DNA of 6,464 nucleotides, taken from NCBI GenBank assembly GCA_945787265.1, contig CALZHS010000100.1, positions 1 through 6,464 on the forward strand, in the 5' to 3' direction. Both the position numbers and the translations under genes were made by a program. The notes beneath the pieces were generated by a model that was not told the origin of the DNA, ran no database searches, and saw only the letters and a program-made list of their open reading frames with translations. Shown here in pieces: positions 1 through 6,133 of this stretch (its first letter is position 1; every line of letters starts with the position of its first letter). The DNA comes from an uncultured Gammaproteobacteria bacterium. GTDB taxonomy: Bacteria; Pseudomonadota; Gammaproteobacteria; GCA-001735895.

Positions 1-393
1 GTATTGGTCGCCCACTTCATCTTGTGGTACGGCTTTCTGCGTATTTTTATCGATTTCTTTCGCGAGTACCGCTCCAGTTTGTACGGTCTTCCTCCGGGTC
101 AGGAATTCAATATCCTGATGACCCTGATTGGAATCGGACTGTTAATCTGGTGCTACCGCCGGGAAAAAATACCGTTACAAACGAACGTAGCCCCGGCCAG
201 TTTACAGGCGCCGGGTGCTGAATCCGTGAGCGGGCTCTGGACTAAAAAGCTGATTTTCGTAGCTCTGTTGGTACTACCGACCATTATTCCAAGCGACTGG
301 ACCCAGGATGTGCCGGCACGATACGGGGCCCGGCACCCTGGAATGTCCCACTCGATGATCTATCCGGAAATACCCGCGAACACGACGGACTAA
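1..393 (+). CDS. lgt: Prolipoprotein diacylglyceryl transferase (Lgt) family protein, C-terminal part, with extra C-terminal segment
   Basis: The 5' part lies outside the window; 130 residues are visible, read from base 1 to a TAA stop. Lgt is an inner-membrane enzyme that moves diacylglyceryl from phosphatidylglycerol to the lipobox cysteine of prolipoproteins. Visible residues 9-22 (WYGFLRIFIDFFRE) match the conserved YGLFR...EFFR segment of the last part of Lgt; R14 lines up with the essential Arg239 of E. coli Lgt as I remember that sequence. A GQ pair (33-34) and a hydrophobic helix (36-50) ending in YRR (52-54) match the final transmembrane helix and its cytoplasmic end. E. coli Lgt stops about 52 residues after Arg239, whereas here 116 follow: a Pro/Ala/Ser-rich linker (about 57-80), a further hydrophobic stretch (84-96) and a polar tail with DWTQDVPARYG (99-109). 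It could be the main Lgt or a divergent paralogue. Family assignment is fairly sure, exact function less so. Confidence 0.75.
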   Translation, partial: VLVAHFILWYGFLRIFIDFFREYRSSLYGLPPGQEFNILMTLIGIGLLIWCYRREKIPLQTNVAPASLQAPGAESVSGLWTKKLIFVALLVLPTIIPSDWTQDVPARYGARHPGMSHSMIYPEIPANTTD

Positions 394-437
394 CTTCGGC
401 ATAGGCCCAGCGGTCGACAAGTGAATTATTCCGCTCG

Positions 438-956
438 TCAGATCGAACAGGGCAGGCGCATCTGCGGACAGTGAATAGGGCGCTGCGCCTGCTTCCACCA
501 CAGCGGGTTGCTGCTCTGGGCGACGATTTCGTTATGATCGCGGTATTCCTGCTGCTGGATAAAACCCCAGGCCTTGGCCCTGGGTGCGTGGATAAACAGG
601 CTCCAGCACACGGAATTCTCGGGGATATTGACGCGGTGAAAAACTTCACCCGAGATTAAATTAATACGTCCCGCATGCAGCCAGCGGCTATGCAAGGCGT
701 TGCCGGCCTTCGCGTCGAGCATGCGTGTCTCTTCGTAACCACCACTCAGGACAAGTGAGATTGCATGTTTCCAGGGGTGATTATGCAGCCCCCGGCCCGG
801 GTCACTGGCAACGAAGCGATGCAGATATACCTGGTATCCCAGCGGCAGTCGCAGCAGATGGTAACGCTCGAGGTAGGGCTGGTCGTCGGGCCCGTTTATG
901 ACGCGGCAGCGGCAATAAGCCGACAGTCGATACAGTAATAAATTTAACCAGGACAT
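438..956 (-). CDS. Small cupin-fold protein of unknown function
   Basis: A 172-residue soluble protein. The start ATG at 956-954 is chosen because AAGGA sits 7 bases upstream on the minus strand. The reading frame stays open further upstream to 1034, but that would consume the intergenic control region and adds 26 residues of no recognisable character. Residues 43-77 (VYLHRF, then SDPGRGLHNHPW, then SLVLSGGYEE) are the cupin metal-binding strand pair, with H58 and H60 as likely ligands. FHRV (106-109) supplies the third histidine, H107, and WSLFIHAPRAKAWGF (118-132) is a typical closing strand. I recognise this as a widespread hypothetical cupin family (YLHRF...LHxHPW...GGYxE...HR) without a firmly assigned reaction, so no substrate is claimed. 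It is divergent from the WYL regulator gene and converges on the Lgt-family gene, leaving 44 bp. Control by the WYL protein is an inference from position. Confidence 0.85.
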   Translation of the reverse strand: MSWLNLLLYRLSAYCRCRVINGPDDQPYLERYHLLRLPLGYQVYLHRFVASDPGRGLHNHPWKHAISLVLSGGYEETRMLDAKAGNALHSRWLHAGRINLISGEVFHRVNIPENSVCWSLFIHAPRAKAWGFIQQQEYRDHNEIVAQSSNPLWWKQAQRPIHCPQMRLPCSI

Positions 957-982
957 TTCGTTTTCCTTTATTTCGATCGTGG

Positions 983-988
983 TATTAT
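983..988 (+). promoter_or_regulatory. Candidate -10 box of the WYL regulator gene promoter
   Basis: TATTAT is a 5/6 match to the -10 consensus, about 51 bases before the regulator's ATG. It is embedded in the small palindrome GTGG-TATTAT-CCAC (979-992) and overlaps the opposite-strand GATAAT. The -35 region is poor (TTTTCC at 961-966 with 16 bp spacing). If used, transcription would begin near 995, placing the inverted repeat at 1000-1018 at the very start of the transcript, a usual place for a repressor site. Confidence 0.3.
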
Positions 989-989
989 C
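984..989 (-). promoter_or_regulatory. Candidate -10 box of the cupin gene promoter
   Basis: On the minus strand this reads GATAAT, a 5/6 match to TATAAT. It lies 27 bases before the chosen ATG, so the leader would be roughly 20 bases and would include the AAGGA ribosome site. No good -35 hexamer is visible at 16-18 bp spacing, which would fit an activator-dependent or weak promoter. The inverted repeat at 1000-1018 falls over the space where the spacer and -35 contacts would be. Confidence 0.35.
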
Positions 990-999
990 CACAAGGGTG

Positions 1000-1018
1000 T
1001 GGCTCACAAGATGAGCCA
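1000..1018. promoter_or_regulatory. Perfect 7-bp inverted repeat, candidate operator between cupin and WYL genes
   Basis: The sequence is TGGCTCA-CAAGA-TGAGCCA: two perfect 7-bp arms with a 5-base spacer. It sits in the 83-bp gap between the divergent cupin and WYL genes, upstream of the cupin -10 box and just downstream of the regulator's candidate start point. The ribosome site of the regulator gene (AAGGG, 1027-1031) follows 9 bases later. No T-run follows on either strand, so a rho-independent terminator is unlikely. It could be the operator of the WYL protein, or a short hairpin in the regulator's 5' leader that affects translation. Both functions are inferred. Confidence 0.5.
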
Positions 1019-1039
1019 TTAAGAAAAAGGGCATTACCT

Positions 1040-2014
1040 ATGGATCGAACCGAACGTTTTCACCTGATTGACCAGATGCTGTGCAACCAGCGCGTGGTCA
1101 CTCGTGACCAGTTTCTCGATGCACTCGAGGTATCGCCCGCAACTTTCAAACGTGATCTCGAATACCTGCGTGACCGGCTTGCGGCACCCATCATCTGGGA
1201 TCGTGAGCAACGCGGTTACTGTTATCAGCAGGGCGACGGAGATGCGCCCTTTCAGCTACCCGGCTTATGGTTCAATACCAGCGAAATCCAGGCATTGCTG
1301 ACGATGGACGCATTGCTCGAAAACCTGCAACCGGGGGTGTTGTCAAATCACATCGAGCCCCTGCGCTCACGCATTCGCATGCTGCTCGATGACGGTGATC
1401 ACAGTGTCGACGAAATCTCGCGCCGAATCCGCATTATCCCGCTGGCCGCGAAAGCCTATCGCAGCGAGAATTTCCAGGGTCTGTGCCAGGCGTTGCTGTC
1501 GAGAAAATGCGTCGATATGACCTATTACAGCCGGCCGACCGACAGCAGCAGCGAGAGACGCGTATCGCCGCAACGACTGATCTACTACCGCGACAACTGG
1601 TATCTCGATGCCTGGTGTCATTTACGCAATGGCTTACGCAGTTTCTCGATCGATGCGATCCAGGCGCTGCAGATCACCGGCGAGCCATCAATCGAGGTCG
1701 ACGAGGCTGAACTCAACCGCGAACTGGAGAGTGGCTACGGCATTTTCTCCGGTGCCAGAACGCGCGAGGCAGTGCTGCGTTTCAGCCCGCAGCTGGCACG
1801 CTGGGTCTCGCGTGAAACCTGGCACCCGGACCAGCAGAGCGAATTCGACGGCGAAGGGTATTATATTCTGCGTCTGCCCTATAGCCAGGATACCGAGCTG
1901 GTGATGGATATTTTAAAACACGCGGCCGAGGTCGAGGTGCTGGCACCGCCCGAACTGCGGGTGCGGGTAAAACAGCGTATCGATGCGATGCAGGCGCTAT
2001 ACGCCGAAGCCTGA
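1040..2014 (+). CDS. WYL-domain transcription regulator (HTH-WYL-WCX, YafY/DeoR-like)
   Basis: A 324-residue protein, the usual length for HTH-WYL-WCX regulators. The ATG at 1040 has AAGGG 8 bases upstream. Residues 1-60 form the N-terminal winged helix-turn-helix (RTERFHLIDQML, then VTRDQFLDALEVSPATFKRDLEYLRD as helix and recognition helix, then the wing with GYCY at 59-62). The WYL domain spans about 138-212: QRLIYYRDNWYLDAWC (178-193) contains the W187-Y188-L189 motif, followed by conserved R200 and the SFSIDAI strand (201-207). Residues about 230-320 form the WCX-type C-terminal domain. WYL domains are thought to sense small molecules or nucleic acid ends and steer DNA binding. The target and ligand are not visible. 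The divergent cupin gene and the intervening palindrome suggest control of the cupin gene and of itself. The stop codon lies 5 bp from the panC stop on the other strand. Confidence 0.92.
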   Translation: MDRTERFHLIDQMLCNQRVVTRDQFLDALEVSPATFKRDLEYLRDRLAAPIIWDREQRGYCYQQGDGDAPFQLPGLWFNTSEIQALLTMDALLENLQPGVLSNHIEPLRSRIRMLLDDGDHSVDEISRRIRIIPLAAKAYRSENFQGLCQALLSRKCVDMTYYSRPTDSSSERRVSPQRLIYYRDNWYLDAWCHLRNGLRSFSIDAIQALQITGEPSIEVDEAELNRELESGYGIFSGARTREAVLRFSPQLARWVSRETWHPDQQSEFDGEGYYILRLPYSQDTELVMDILKHAAEVEVLAPPELRVRVKQRIDAMQALYAEA

Positions 2015-2019
2015 AACGG

Positions 2020-2871
2020 CTACCACAGCGAGACTTCGATATTGTCGAGCAGGCGCGTCTGACCCAGCGCTGCGGTCACCAGGATCACCAGGTCCCGATC
2101 CTCCGGCGTCGCGGGTAGCAGGGTTTCGGCGTTACAGATAGTAAAGTAGTCGGTTTTGAAACCGGCCTCGTCGAGAACGCTAACCGCCGTCTGCTGCAGC
2201 TTTGCGAAATCGCGTTCACCGGCGTCGATTTGGTACGCGGTTTGCTGCAAGGTCCGGTAAATCAGCGCGGCTTTTTCTGTTTGCGCCTGATCCAGGTACT
2301 GGTTGCGCGAGCTGGTCGCAAGCCCCGAGGCCTCGCGCGTGGTCTCCTGGCCGATAATCTGCACGTCAATATTAAAATCATCGACCATCTTGCTGATGAC
2401 GCGGTACTGCTGAAAATCCTTCTTGCCGAACACCGACACATCGGGCTTGACGATGTTAAACAGCTTCAGCACCACGGTTGCAACACCTGTGAAATGTCCC
2501 GGTCGATGTGCGCCCTCGTAGTGGTCCGTCAGGTCGGTGACCTGGACCTGGCTGATCCTATCGAGGCCGTCGGGGTAAAGTTCCGACGCGGTTGGCAGGT
2601 AAACCAGGTCACAACCGATCGACTTGAGCAACTCGAGGTCCCGGTCGAGGCTGCGCGGATAGTGGTCCCAGTCCTCGTTCGGCCCGAACTGCATCGGGTT
2701 GACGAAAATGCTGCAGATGCTGCGATCGCACAGCGACTGCCCCTTTTCGATCAGGGACATGTGTCCGGCATGCAGGTTGCCCATGGTGGGGATAAACGCG
2801 ATCGACTGGTCGTGATCTTTCCAGTGCTGCACATACTGCTGCAATTCGGTAACGCTGGTGGCCTGGTACAT
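2020..2871 (-). CDS. panC: Pantothenate synthetase (pantoate--beta-alanine ligase)
   Basis: This cytoplasmic enzyme joins pantoate and beta-alanine using ATP, through a pantoyl-adenylate, as the last step to pantothenate. It has 283 residues, the normal length. Motifs in order: PTMGNLHAGH (28-37), the HIGH-like nucleotide-binding motif with H34 and H37; FVNPMQFGPNEDWDHYPR (56-73); the substrate segment GAHRPGHFTGVATVVLKLFNIV (120-141); GKKDFQQ (149-155); and REASGLATSSRN (179-190), the KMSKS-like loop. In the last motif the family usually has Asp before GLA, and here it is Ser182. The catalytic-site Ser and Arg of SSRN are kept. The ATG lies 9 bp after the panB stop with only a weak GAGA ribosome site, so translation is probably coupled to panB. 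It is the last gene of the five-gene block and ends 5 bp from the convergent WYL gene, with no visible terminator. Confidence 0.97.
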   Translation of the reverse strand: MYQATSVTELQQYVQHWKDHDQSIAFIPTMGNLHAGHMSLIEKGQSLCDRSICSIFVNPMQFGPNEDWDHYPRSLDRDLELLKSIGCDLVYLPTASELYPDGLDRISQVQVTDLTDHYEGAHRPGHFTGVATVVLKLFNIVKPDVSVFGKKDFQQYRVISKMVDDFNIDVQIIGQETTREASGLATSSRNQYLDQAQTEKAALIYRTLQQTAYQIDAGERDFAKLQQTAVSVLDEAGFKTDYFTICNAETLLPATPEDRDLVILVTAALGQTRLLDNIEVSLW

Positions 2872-2880
2872 GCGCGTATC

Positions 2881-3699
2881 TCAGGCGAAGCTGTGGGACT
2901 CGTCCGGGAACTTGCCGCTTTTGACCTCGCTGACATAGCGCGCGATCGCATCCTGGATGCTGGATTGATCCTGCATGAAATTCTTGGAGAAACGGGGCTT
3001 TTTACCCGCGGTTACGTTGAGCACATCCTGTAATACCAGGATTTGTCCATCGACATGGGGACCAGCTCCAATCCCGATCACCGGAATTGTGAGCGTGGCA
3101 GTAATTTCAGCTGCAAGCCCGGCGGGAACGCATTCGAGCAGCAGGATATCGGCACCGGCGCCCTCGAGATCGACCGCCGTGGCGAGCATTTGTGCCGCCG
3201 CACCCTCGGCCTTGCCCTGCACGCGATAACCGCCCATCTTGTGCACCATTTGCGGCTGCAGTCCGAGGTGCGCACAGGTGGCGATCCCGAAGTGGGCCAG
3301 GTTTTCGACGATCGGGAGCTGCGATTCCCAGCCCTCGAGCTTGACCACCTGGGCCTCGGTTTGCTTGATCAATTCACTGGCGTGATCGAGCGCCTGCTGC
3401 GGTGAATTGAGCGAGCCGAACGGCATGTCGAGCATCAGCATCGCGTTCTGTAAGCCGGCAGCGACCGCCCTGCCGTGGTACTTGATATCATCCAGCGTTA
3501 CCGGAATCGTCGTCTCGTGGCCCTGGATTACCATCCCCAGAGAATCCCCCACCAGCACCACTTCGACCCCGCATTCCTCGAGCAGGCGTGCGAAGCTGTA
3601 GTCATAAGCGGTCAGGCAGGCAAATTTCTCAGCTTGCTGCTTGAGCTGTTTCAGGTGCGGGATCGTGATCCTGTCTTCGAGTGGTTTGGGAATGTACAT
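2881..3699 (-). CDS. panB: 3-methyl-2-oxobutanoate hydroxymethyltransferase (ketopantoate hydroxymethyltransferase)
   Basis: It transfers a hydroxymethyl group from 5,10-methylenetetrahydrofolate to 2-oxoisovalerate, giving ketopantoate, the first committed step to pantothenate. It is a cytoplasmic TIM-barrel enzyme. The 272 residues match the family length. Motifs: CLTAYDYSFARLL (28-40); LVGDSLGMVIQGHETTIPVT (49-68) with metal ligand D52; MLDMPFGS (89-96) with metal ligand D91; VVKLEG (118-123) with E122; HLGLQPQ (144-150) and HKMGGYRVQGK (153-163); LLECVP (187-192) with likely catalytic E189; and IGIGAGPHVDGQILVLQD (208-225). All catalytic and metal-binding positions I can recall are present. 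The ATG is 14 bp after the kinase gene's stop, with a G-run close by as a modest ribosome site. PanB depends on folate, which may explain its place next to folK. panC follows directly; the reductase gene for ketopantoate (panE) is not in the window. Confidence 0.98.
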   Translation of the reverse strand: MYIPKPLEDRITIPHLKQLKQQAEKFACLTAYDYSFARLLEECGVEVVLVGDSLGMVIQGHETTIPVTLDDIKYHGRAVAAGLQNAMLMLDMPFGSLNSPQQALDHASELIKQTEAQVVKLEGWESQLPIVENLAHFGIATCAHLGLQPQMVHKMGGYRVQGKAEGAAAQMLATAVDLEGAGADILLLECVPAGLAAEITATLTIPVIGIGAGPHVDGQILVLQDVLNVTAGKKPRFSKNFMQDQSSIQDAIARYVSEVKSGKFPDESHSFA

Positions 3700-3713
3700 G
3701 CTGCCCCGGTTCG

Positions 3714-4361
3714 CTAGAGGGCAAATGATGACTGATTGAAATAGTGACGTCCAGAATGGATATTACTAATTTTTTCGAGTATTGCCGCGTAGTCGTCGGG
3801 ATTATTGATCAAGTCGGTGGATTCGGTATTAACGGTGAGCAGTGCACTGTCATCGTAGTCGTAGAAGAACCGGGTATAGGATTCTGACAGGCGCAGCAGG
3901 TAGTCGTCGCGAATCTGTTGTTCGTAATCGATGCCGCGTCGCGCGATGCGCTCACGCAGGGTCTCCACGGGTGCCTGCAGGTAAATCACCAGGTCAGGCT
4001 TTGGCGCATCCAGCGTCAGGTGTTCGTAGATTTGCTGGTAAAGCGCAAGTTCGTCGCTACTGAGCGTCATCTGCGCAAACAGTCTGTCCTTGTCGACTAT
4101 GAAATCGGCAATATAGGATCCATGAAACATGTCGGCCTGGCGGAAGTCCTGGACCTGTTGCGCGCGCTGCAACAGGAAATGCAGCTGTGCTGATAGCGCA
4201 TACTGACGCGGGTTGTGATAAAAGTTGGCAAGGAACGGGTTCTCCTCGGGTTTCTCCAGCAGCAACTCGCTTTCAAATTCATCGGCCAGCTTGCTGGCAA
4301 GACTGGTCTTGCCGACCCCGATCGGGCCCTCGACCACGATGTATCGAAACCGTTCAGTCAC
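3714..4361 (-). CDS. Deoxynucleoside kinase family protein (dNK, P-loop)
   Basis: The 215-residue cytoplasmic kinase probably phosphorylates a deoxynucleoside (purine or deoxycytidine) for dNTP salvage. The exact substrate cannot be read from the sequence. Residues 11-20 (EGPIGVGKTS) form the Walker A P-loop with K18. NPFLANFYHNPRQYALSAQLHFLLQR (41-66) is the typical dNK segment after the first strands. DFIVDKDRLFA (86-96) replaces the DRS-type motif seen in many dNKs and is typical of a proteobacterial subgroup as I recall it. RERIARRGIDYEQQI (136-150) is the arginine-rich lid. The start is a GTG whose 8-bp overlap with the folK end (GTGACTGA) suggests translational coupling; no clear ribosome site is present and no nearby Met offers an alternative. 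The gene sits between folK and panB. Family membership is firm. Confidence 0.9.
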   Translation of the reverse strand: MTERFRYIVVEGPIGVGKTSLASKLADEFESELLLEKPEENPFLANFYHNPRQYALSAQLHFLLQRAQQVQDFRQADMFHGSYIADFIVDKDRLFAQMTLSSDELALYQQIYEHLTLDAPKPDLVIYLQAPVETLRERIARRGIDYEQQIRDDYLLRLSESYTRFFYDYDDSALLTVNTESTDLINNPDDYAAILEKISNIHSGRHYFNQSSFAL

Positions 4362-4857
4362 GCGAATTTGCCAGCTTTTCTATCGAGATTACGGGAGCGT
4401 TAGCGATAAGATAACTCAAACTGCCGTATCCCGGAATAAATCGGTCGCCATCGATCTCGAACATCGGTTCGAGGACGAATAATCGCTGCGCGAACTGCGG
4501 ATGCGGTACAACCAGGTGGCTGTCGTCGATACTGCGATCGCCAAACAGGATAATATCCAGGTCGAGAGTACGCGGTGTCCAGCGTTCCTCCCGGTCGCGG
4601 CGGCGGTAATAGGCGTGTTCAATGGCCTGCATTTCGAGCAGCAAATCCATCGGCTCGAGGCTGGTATCCAGCAACGCAACGGCGTTGATATAGTCATCCT
4701 GCGGAATTTCGCCGATCGCTTCGCTGCGATACAGCGATGAGCTGGCACGCAGACGGCACTGGCTGATATTGCCAAGCGCGACCATCGCCTGCTCTACGAT
4801 CGTCGACGAATCGCCGATATTACTCCCCAGCCCGATGAAAACCTCTTCAGCCGGCAT
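4354..4857 (-). CDS. folK: 2-amino-4-hydroxy-6-hydroxymethyldihydropteridine pyrophosphokinase (HPPK)
   Basis: The enzyme transfers pyrophosphate from ATP to 6-hydroxymethyl-dihydropterin, the step before dihydropteroate synthase in folate synthesis. It has 167 residues, near the E. coli length of about 160. Key segments: VFIGLGSNIGD (6-16); SSLYRSEAIGEIPQDDYINAVALLDT (40-65), the pterin-binding part; and ERWTPRTLDLDIILFGD (91-107), with Mg-binding D99 and D101 corresponding to E. coli Asp95 and Asp97. R86 and R96 correspond to the catalytic arginines Arg82 and Arg92. The usual Gly of the RWGPR signature is Thr94. VVPHPQFAQRLFVLEPMFEI (116-135) is the conserved C-terminal segment. The ATG at 4857 is chosen because GLGSN must lie near the N-terminus; the same frame is open far upstream, but only across pcnB. 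The gene overlaps the pcnB end by 11 bp and the kinase start by 8 bp. The ribosome site is weak, which fits coupling. Confidence 0.96.
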   Translation of the reverse strand: MPAEEVFIGLGSNIGDSSTIVEQAMVALGNISQCRLRASSSLYRSEAIGEIPQDDYINAVALLDTSLEPMDLLLEMQAIEHAYYRRRDREERWTPRTLDLDIILFGDRSIDDSHLVVPHPQFAQRLFVLEPMFEIDGDRFIPGYGSLSYLIANAPVISIEKLANSRD

Positions 4858-6133
4858 TGCGTCTTGGCCGCCGTCGTGGACGCGGTGATTTTTTTCGTAC
4901 TGGCTCCGCGACAACCTCGTGCTGGCTTTGGAAATCGGTCCACCAGTGACTGAGTCGATGCGGGAACAACCCGACCATCGCCTGTATGCACATGAAATCG
5001 TAGGCCGCGCGGAACACCGGGTACGCCAGCAGGCGCAGCGGTTGTTTGCCCTGGGTGCGATGAAAACGCGGCTGCGAAGTCCAGATATCACGCGCCATCT
5101 GGCTGAAGCGTCGCGGTATCGAAACATGCCGCACCTGGCGCTTCATCACGGTTTCGCCGACCTGGGCCAGTGCACCAATCATTTTCTGCCGGTCCGGCTG
5201 CATCCGGGTTGCCTGTTGCTGCACTACCGGCCATAGCAGGATCGCAAAAATAAAACCCGGTGATACCGATTGACCGGTGTTGACCCGGTCATCGGTATTG
5301 ACCAGCGCCTGGTCAATAAAGTCGAGCATCGATTCGTTGGGATTTTCCTGCAACCACTCGTCGAGGGCTGGCACCAGGTGCTTTAGCAGTTGGTACTCGC
5401 GTAGTAGTTCAAACACGCGCACTGCCTTACCCGAATGGAACAGCTTTATCATTTCGTCGAACATCCGCGCCGGTGGAATCACCGCGAGCAGGTGGCCGTA
5501 CTCGTAAATCGCGCTCGCGGCCGAGGCTTCAATGGAGAAATCGAGTTTGGCTGCAAATCTCACCGCGCGCAGCATGCGCACCGGGTCTTCCTGGTAACGC
5601 GTTGCCGCGTCGCCGATCAGGCGCAATTGCCGGGCTTCGATATCCTTCAGTCCACCGACATAATCGAGCACCGAGTAGTCATGAATGTCGTAGTAGAGCG
5701 CGTTGACGGTAAAGTCCCGGCGCATCGCATCTTCTTCGATTTCACCGAAGGTGTTATCGCGTAAAATGCGCCCGTGACGATCGAGTTCGGTTTTAGGTGA
5801 ATCCTCGTCATGGGCACGAAACGTGGCGACTTCGATGATGTCTCTGCCGAAGCGGATGTGAACCAGTCGAAAACGACGTCCGATGATGCGGCTGTTTTTG
5901 AACAGCGCACGCACTTCCTCCGGCGTGGCATCGGTGGCCACGTCAAAATCCTTGGGCTGCATCTTGAGCAGCAGGTCGCGTACACCCCCACCCACCAGGC
6001 AGGCTCTATGGCCTGATTTGGATAGCCGATAAAGCACCTTGAGTGCAGAATCGGATATCGATTTTCTTGAAATAGCGTGCTGGTTTCGGGATATAACGAC
6101 TAACTTGTCTGAACTCGCCTCTCTGTTCTTCAC
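4847..6133 (-). CDS. pcnB: Poly(A) polymerase I
   Basis: PcnB adds 3' poly(A) tails to RNAs, which promotes their decay by the degradosome and exonucleases. The 428-residue protein is a class II nucleotidyltransferase of the tRNA-CCA/PcnB family. ISRNQHAISRKSIS (14-27) is a PcnB-type N-terminus. LVGGGVRDLLL (46-56) and KDFDVATDATPEEVRALF (61-78) hold the catalytic D62 and D64, with E101 in IIEVATFR as the probable third carboxylate. RRDFTVNALYYDI (138-150) and the family signature EDPVRMLRAVRFAAKL (182-197) follow. The C-terminus is strongly basic (KKSPRPRRRPRR, 414-425), as expected for RNA contact. The PKDFDVATDATPE stretch and the basic tail favour PcnB over a CCA-adding enzyme. The start is GTG at 6133; rare start codons are known for this gene in E. 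coli and keep its level low. It is the first gene of the operon and overlaps folK by 11 bp. Confidence 0.96.
   Translation of the reverse strand: MKNREASSDKLVVISRNQHAISRKSISDSALKVLYRLSKSGHRACLVGGGVRDLLLKMQPKDFDVATDATPEEVRALFKNSRIIGRRFRLVHIRFGRDIIEVATFRAHDEDSPKTELDRHGRILRDNTFGEIEEDAMRRDFTVNALYYDIHDYSVLDYVGGLKDIEARQLRLIGDAATRYQEDPVRMLRAVRFAAKLDFSIEASAASAIYEYGHLLAVIPPARMFDEMIKLFHSGKAVRVFELLREYQLLKHLVPALDEWLQENPNESMLDFIDQALVNTDDRVNTGQSVSPGFIFAILLWPVVQQQATRMQPDRQKMIGALAQVGETVMKRQVRHVSIPRRFSQMARDIWTSQPRFHRTQGKQPLRLLAYPVFRAAYDFMCIQAMVGLFPHRLSHWWTDFQSQHEVVAEPVRKKSPRPRRRPRRNAG

Noticed and set aside
409..435. Possible terminator hairpin AGCGG...CCGCT between the Lgt-family and cupin genes
   Set aside because: Only 5 bp of stem with a 17-base loop and no T-run on either strand.
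274..649. Minus-strand open frames over the Lgt-family tail and the cupin 3' end
   Set aside because: They conflict with the supported genes on both strands and show no motif or ribosome site.
1000..1018. The palindrome as a rho-independent terminator
   Set aside because: No T-run follows on either strand and it lies between divergent starts, not at gene ends.
957..1034. N-terminal extension of the cupin protein up to an ATG at 1034
   Set aside because: It would place coding sequence over the whole intergenic control region, while a good ribosome site (AAGGA) precedes the ATG at 956. The extra 26 residues have no recognised character.
2854..2861. GCTGGTGG, identical to the E. coli Chi site
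   Set aside because: A single copy in coding sequence, and Chi is only known to work with RecBCD of enteric bacteria and close relatives; no meaning can be assigned here.
2230..3033. A long plus-strand open frame (267 codons) opposite panC and panB
   Set aside because: It lies wholly antisense to two clearly conserved genes, its translation shows no family motif, and it is explained by codon use of the minus-strand genes.
4858..5127. Upstream extension of the folK frame by 90 codons
   Set aside because: It lies entirely within pcnB, is arginine- and serine-rich like a shadow frame, and FolK proteins begin just before GLGSN.
5435..5764. Plus-strand open frames opposite pcnB
   Set aside because: Antisense to the conserved nucleotidyltransferase core; no homology-like features.
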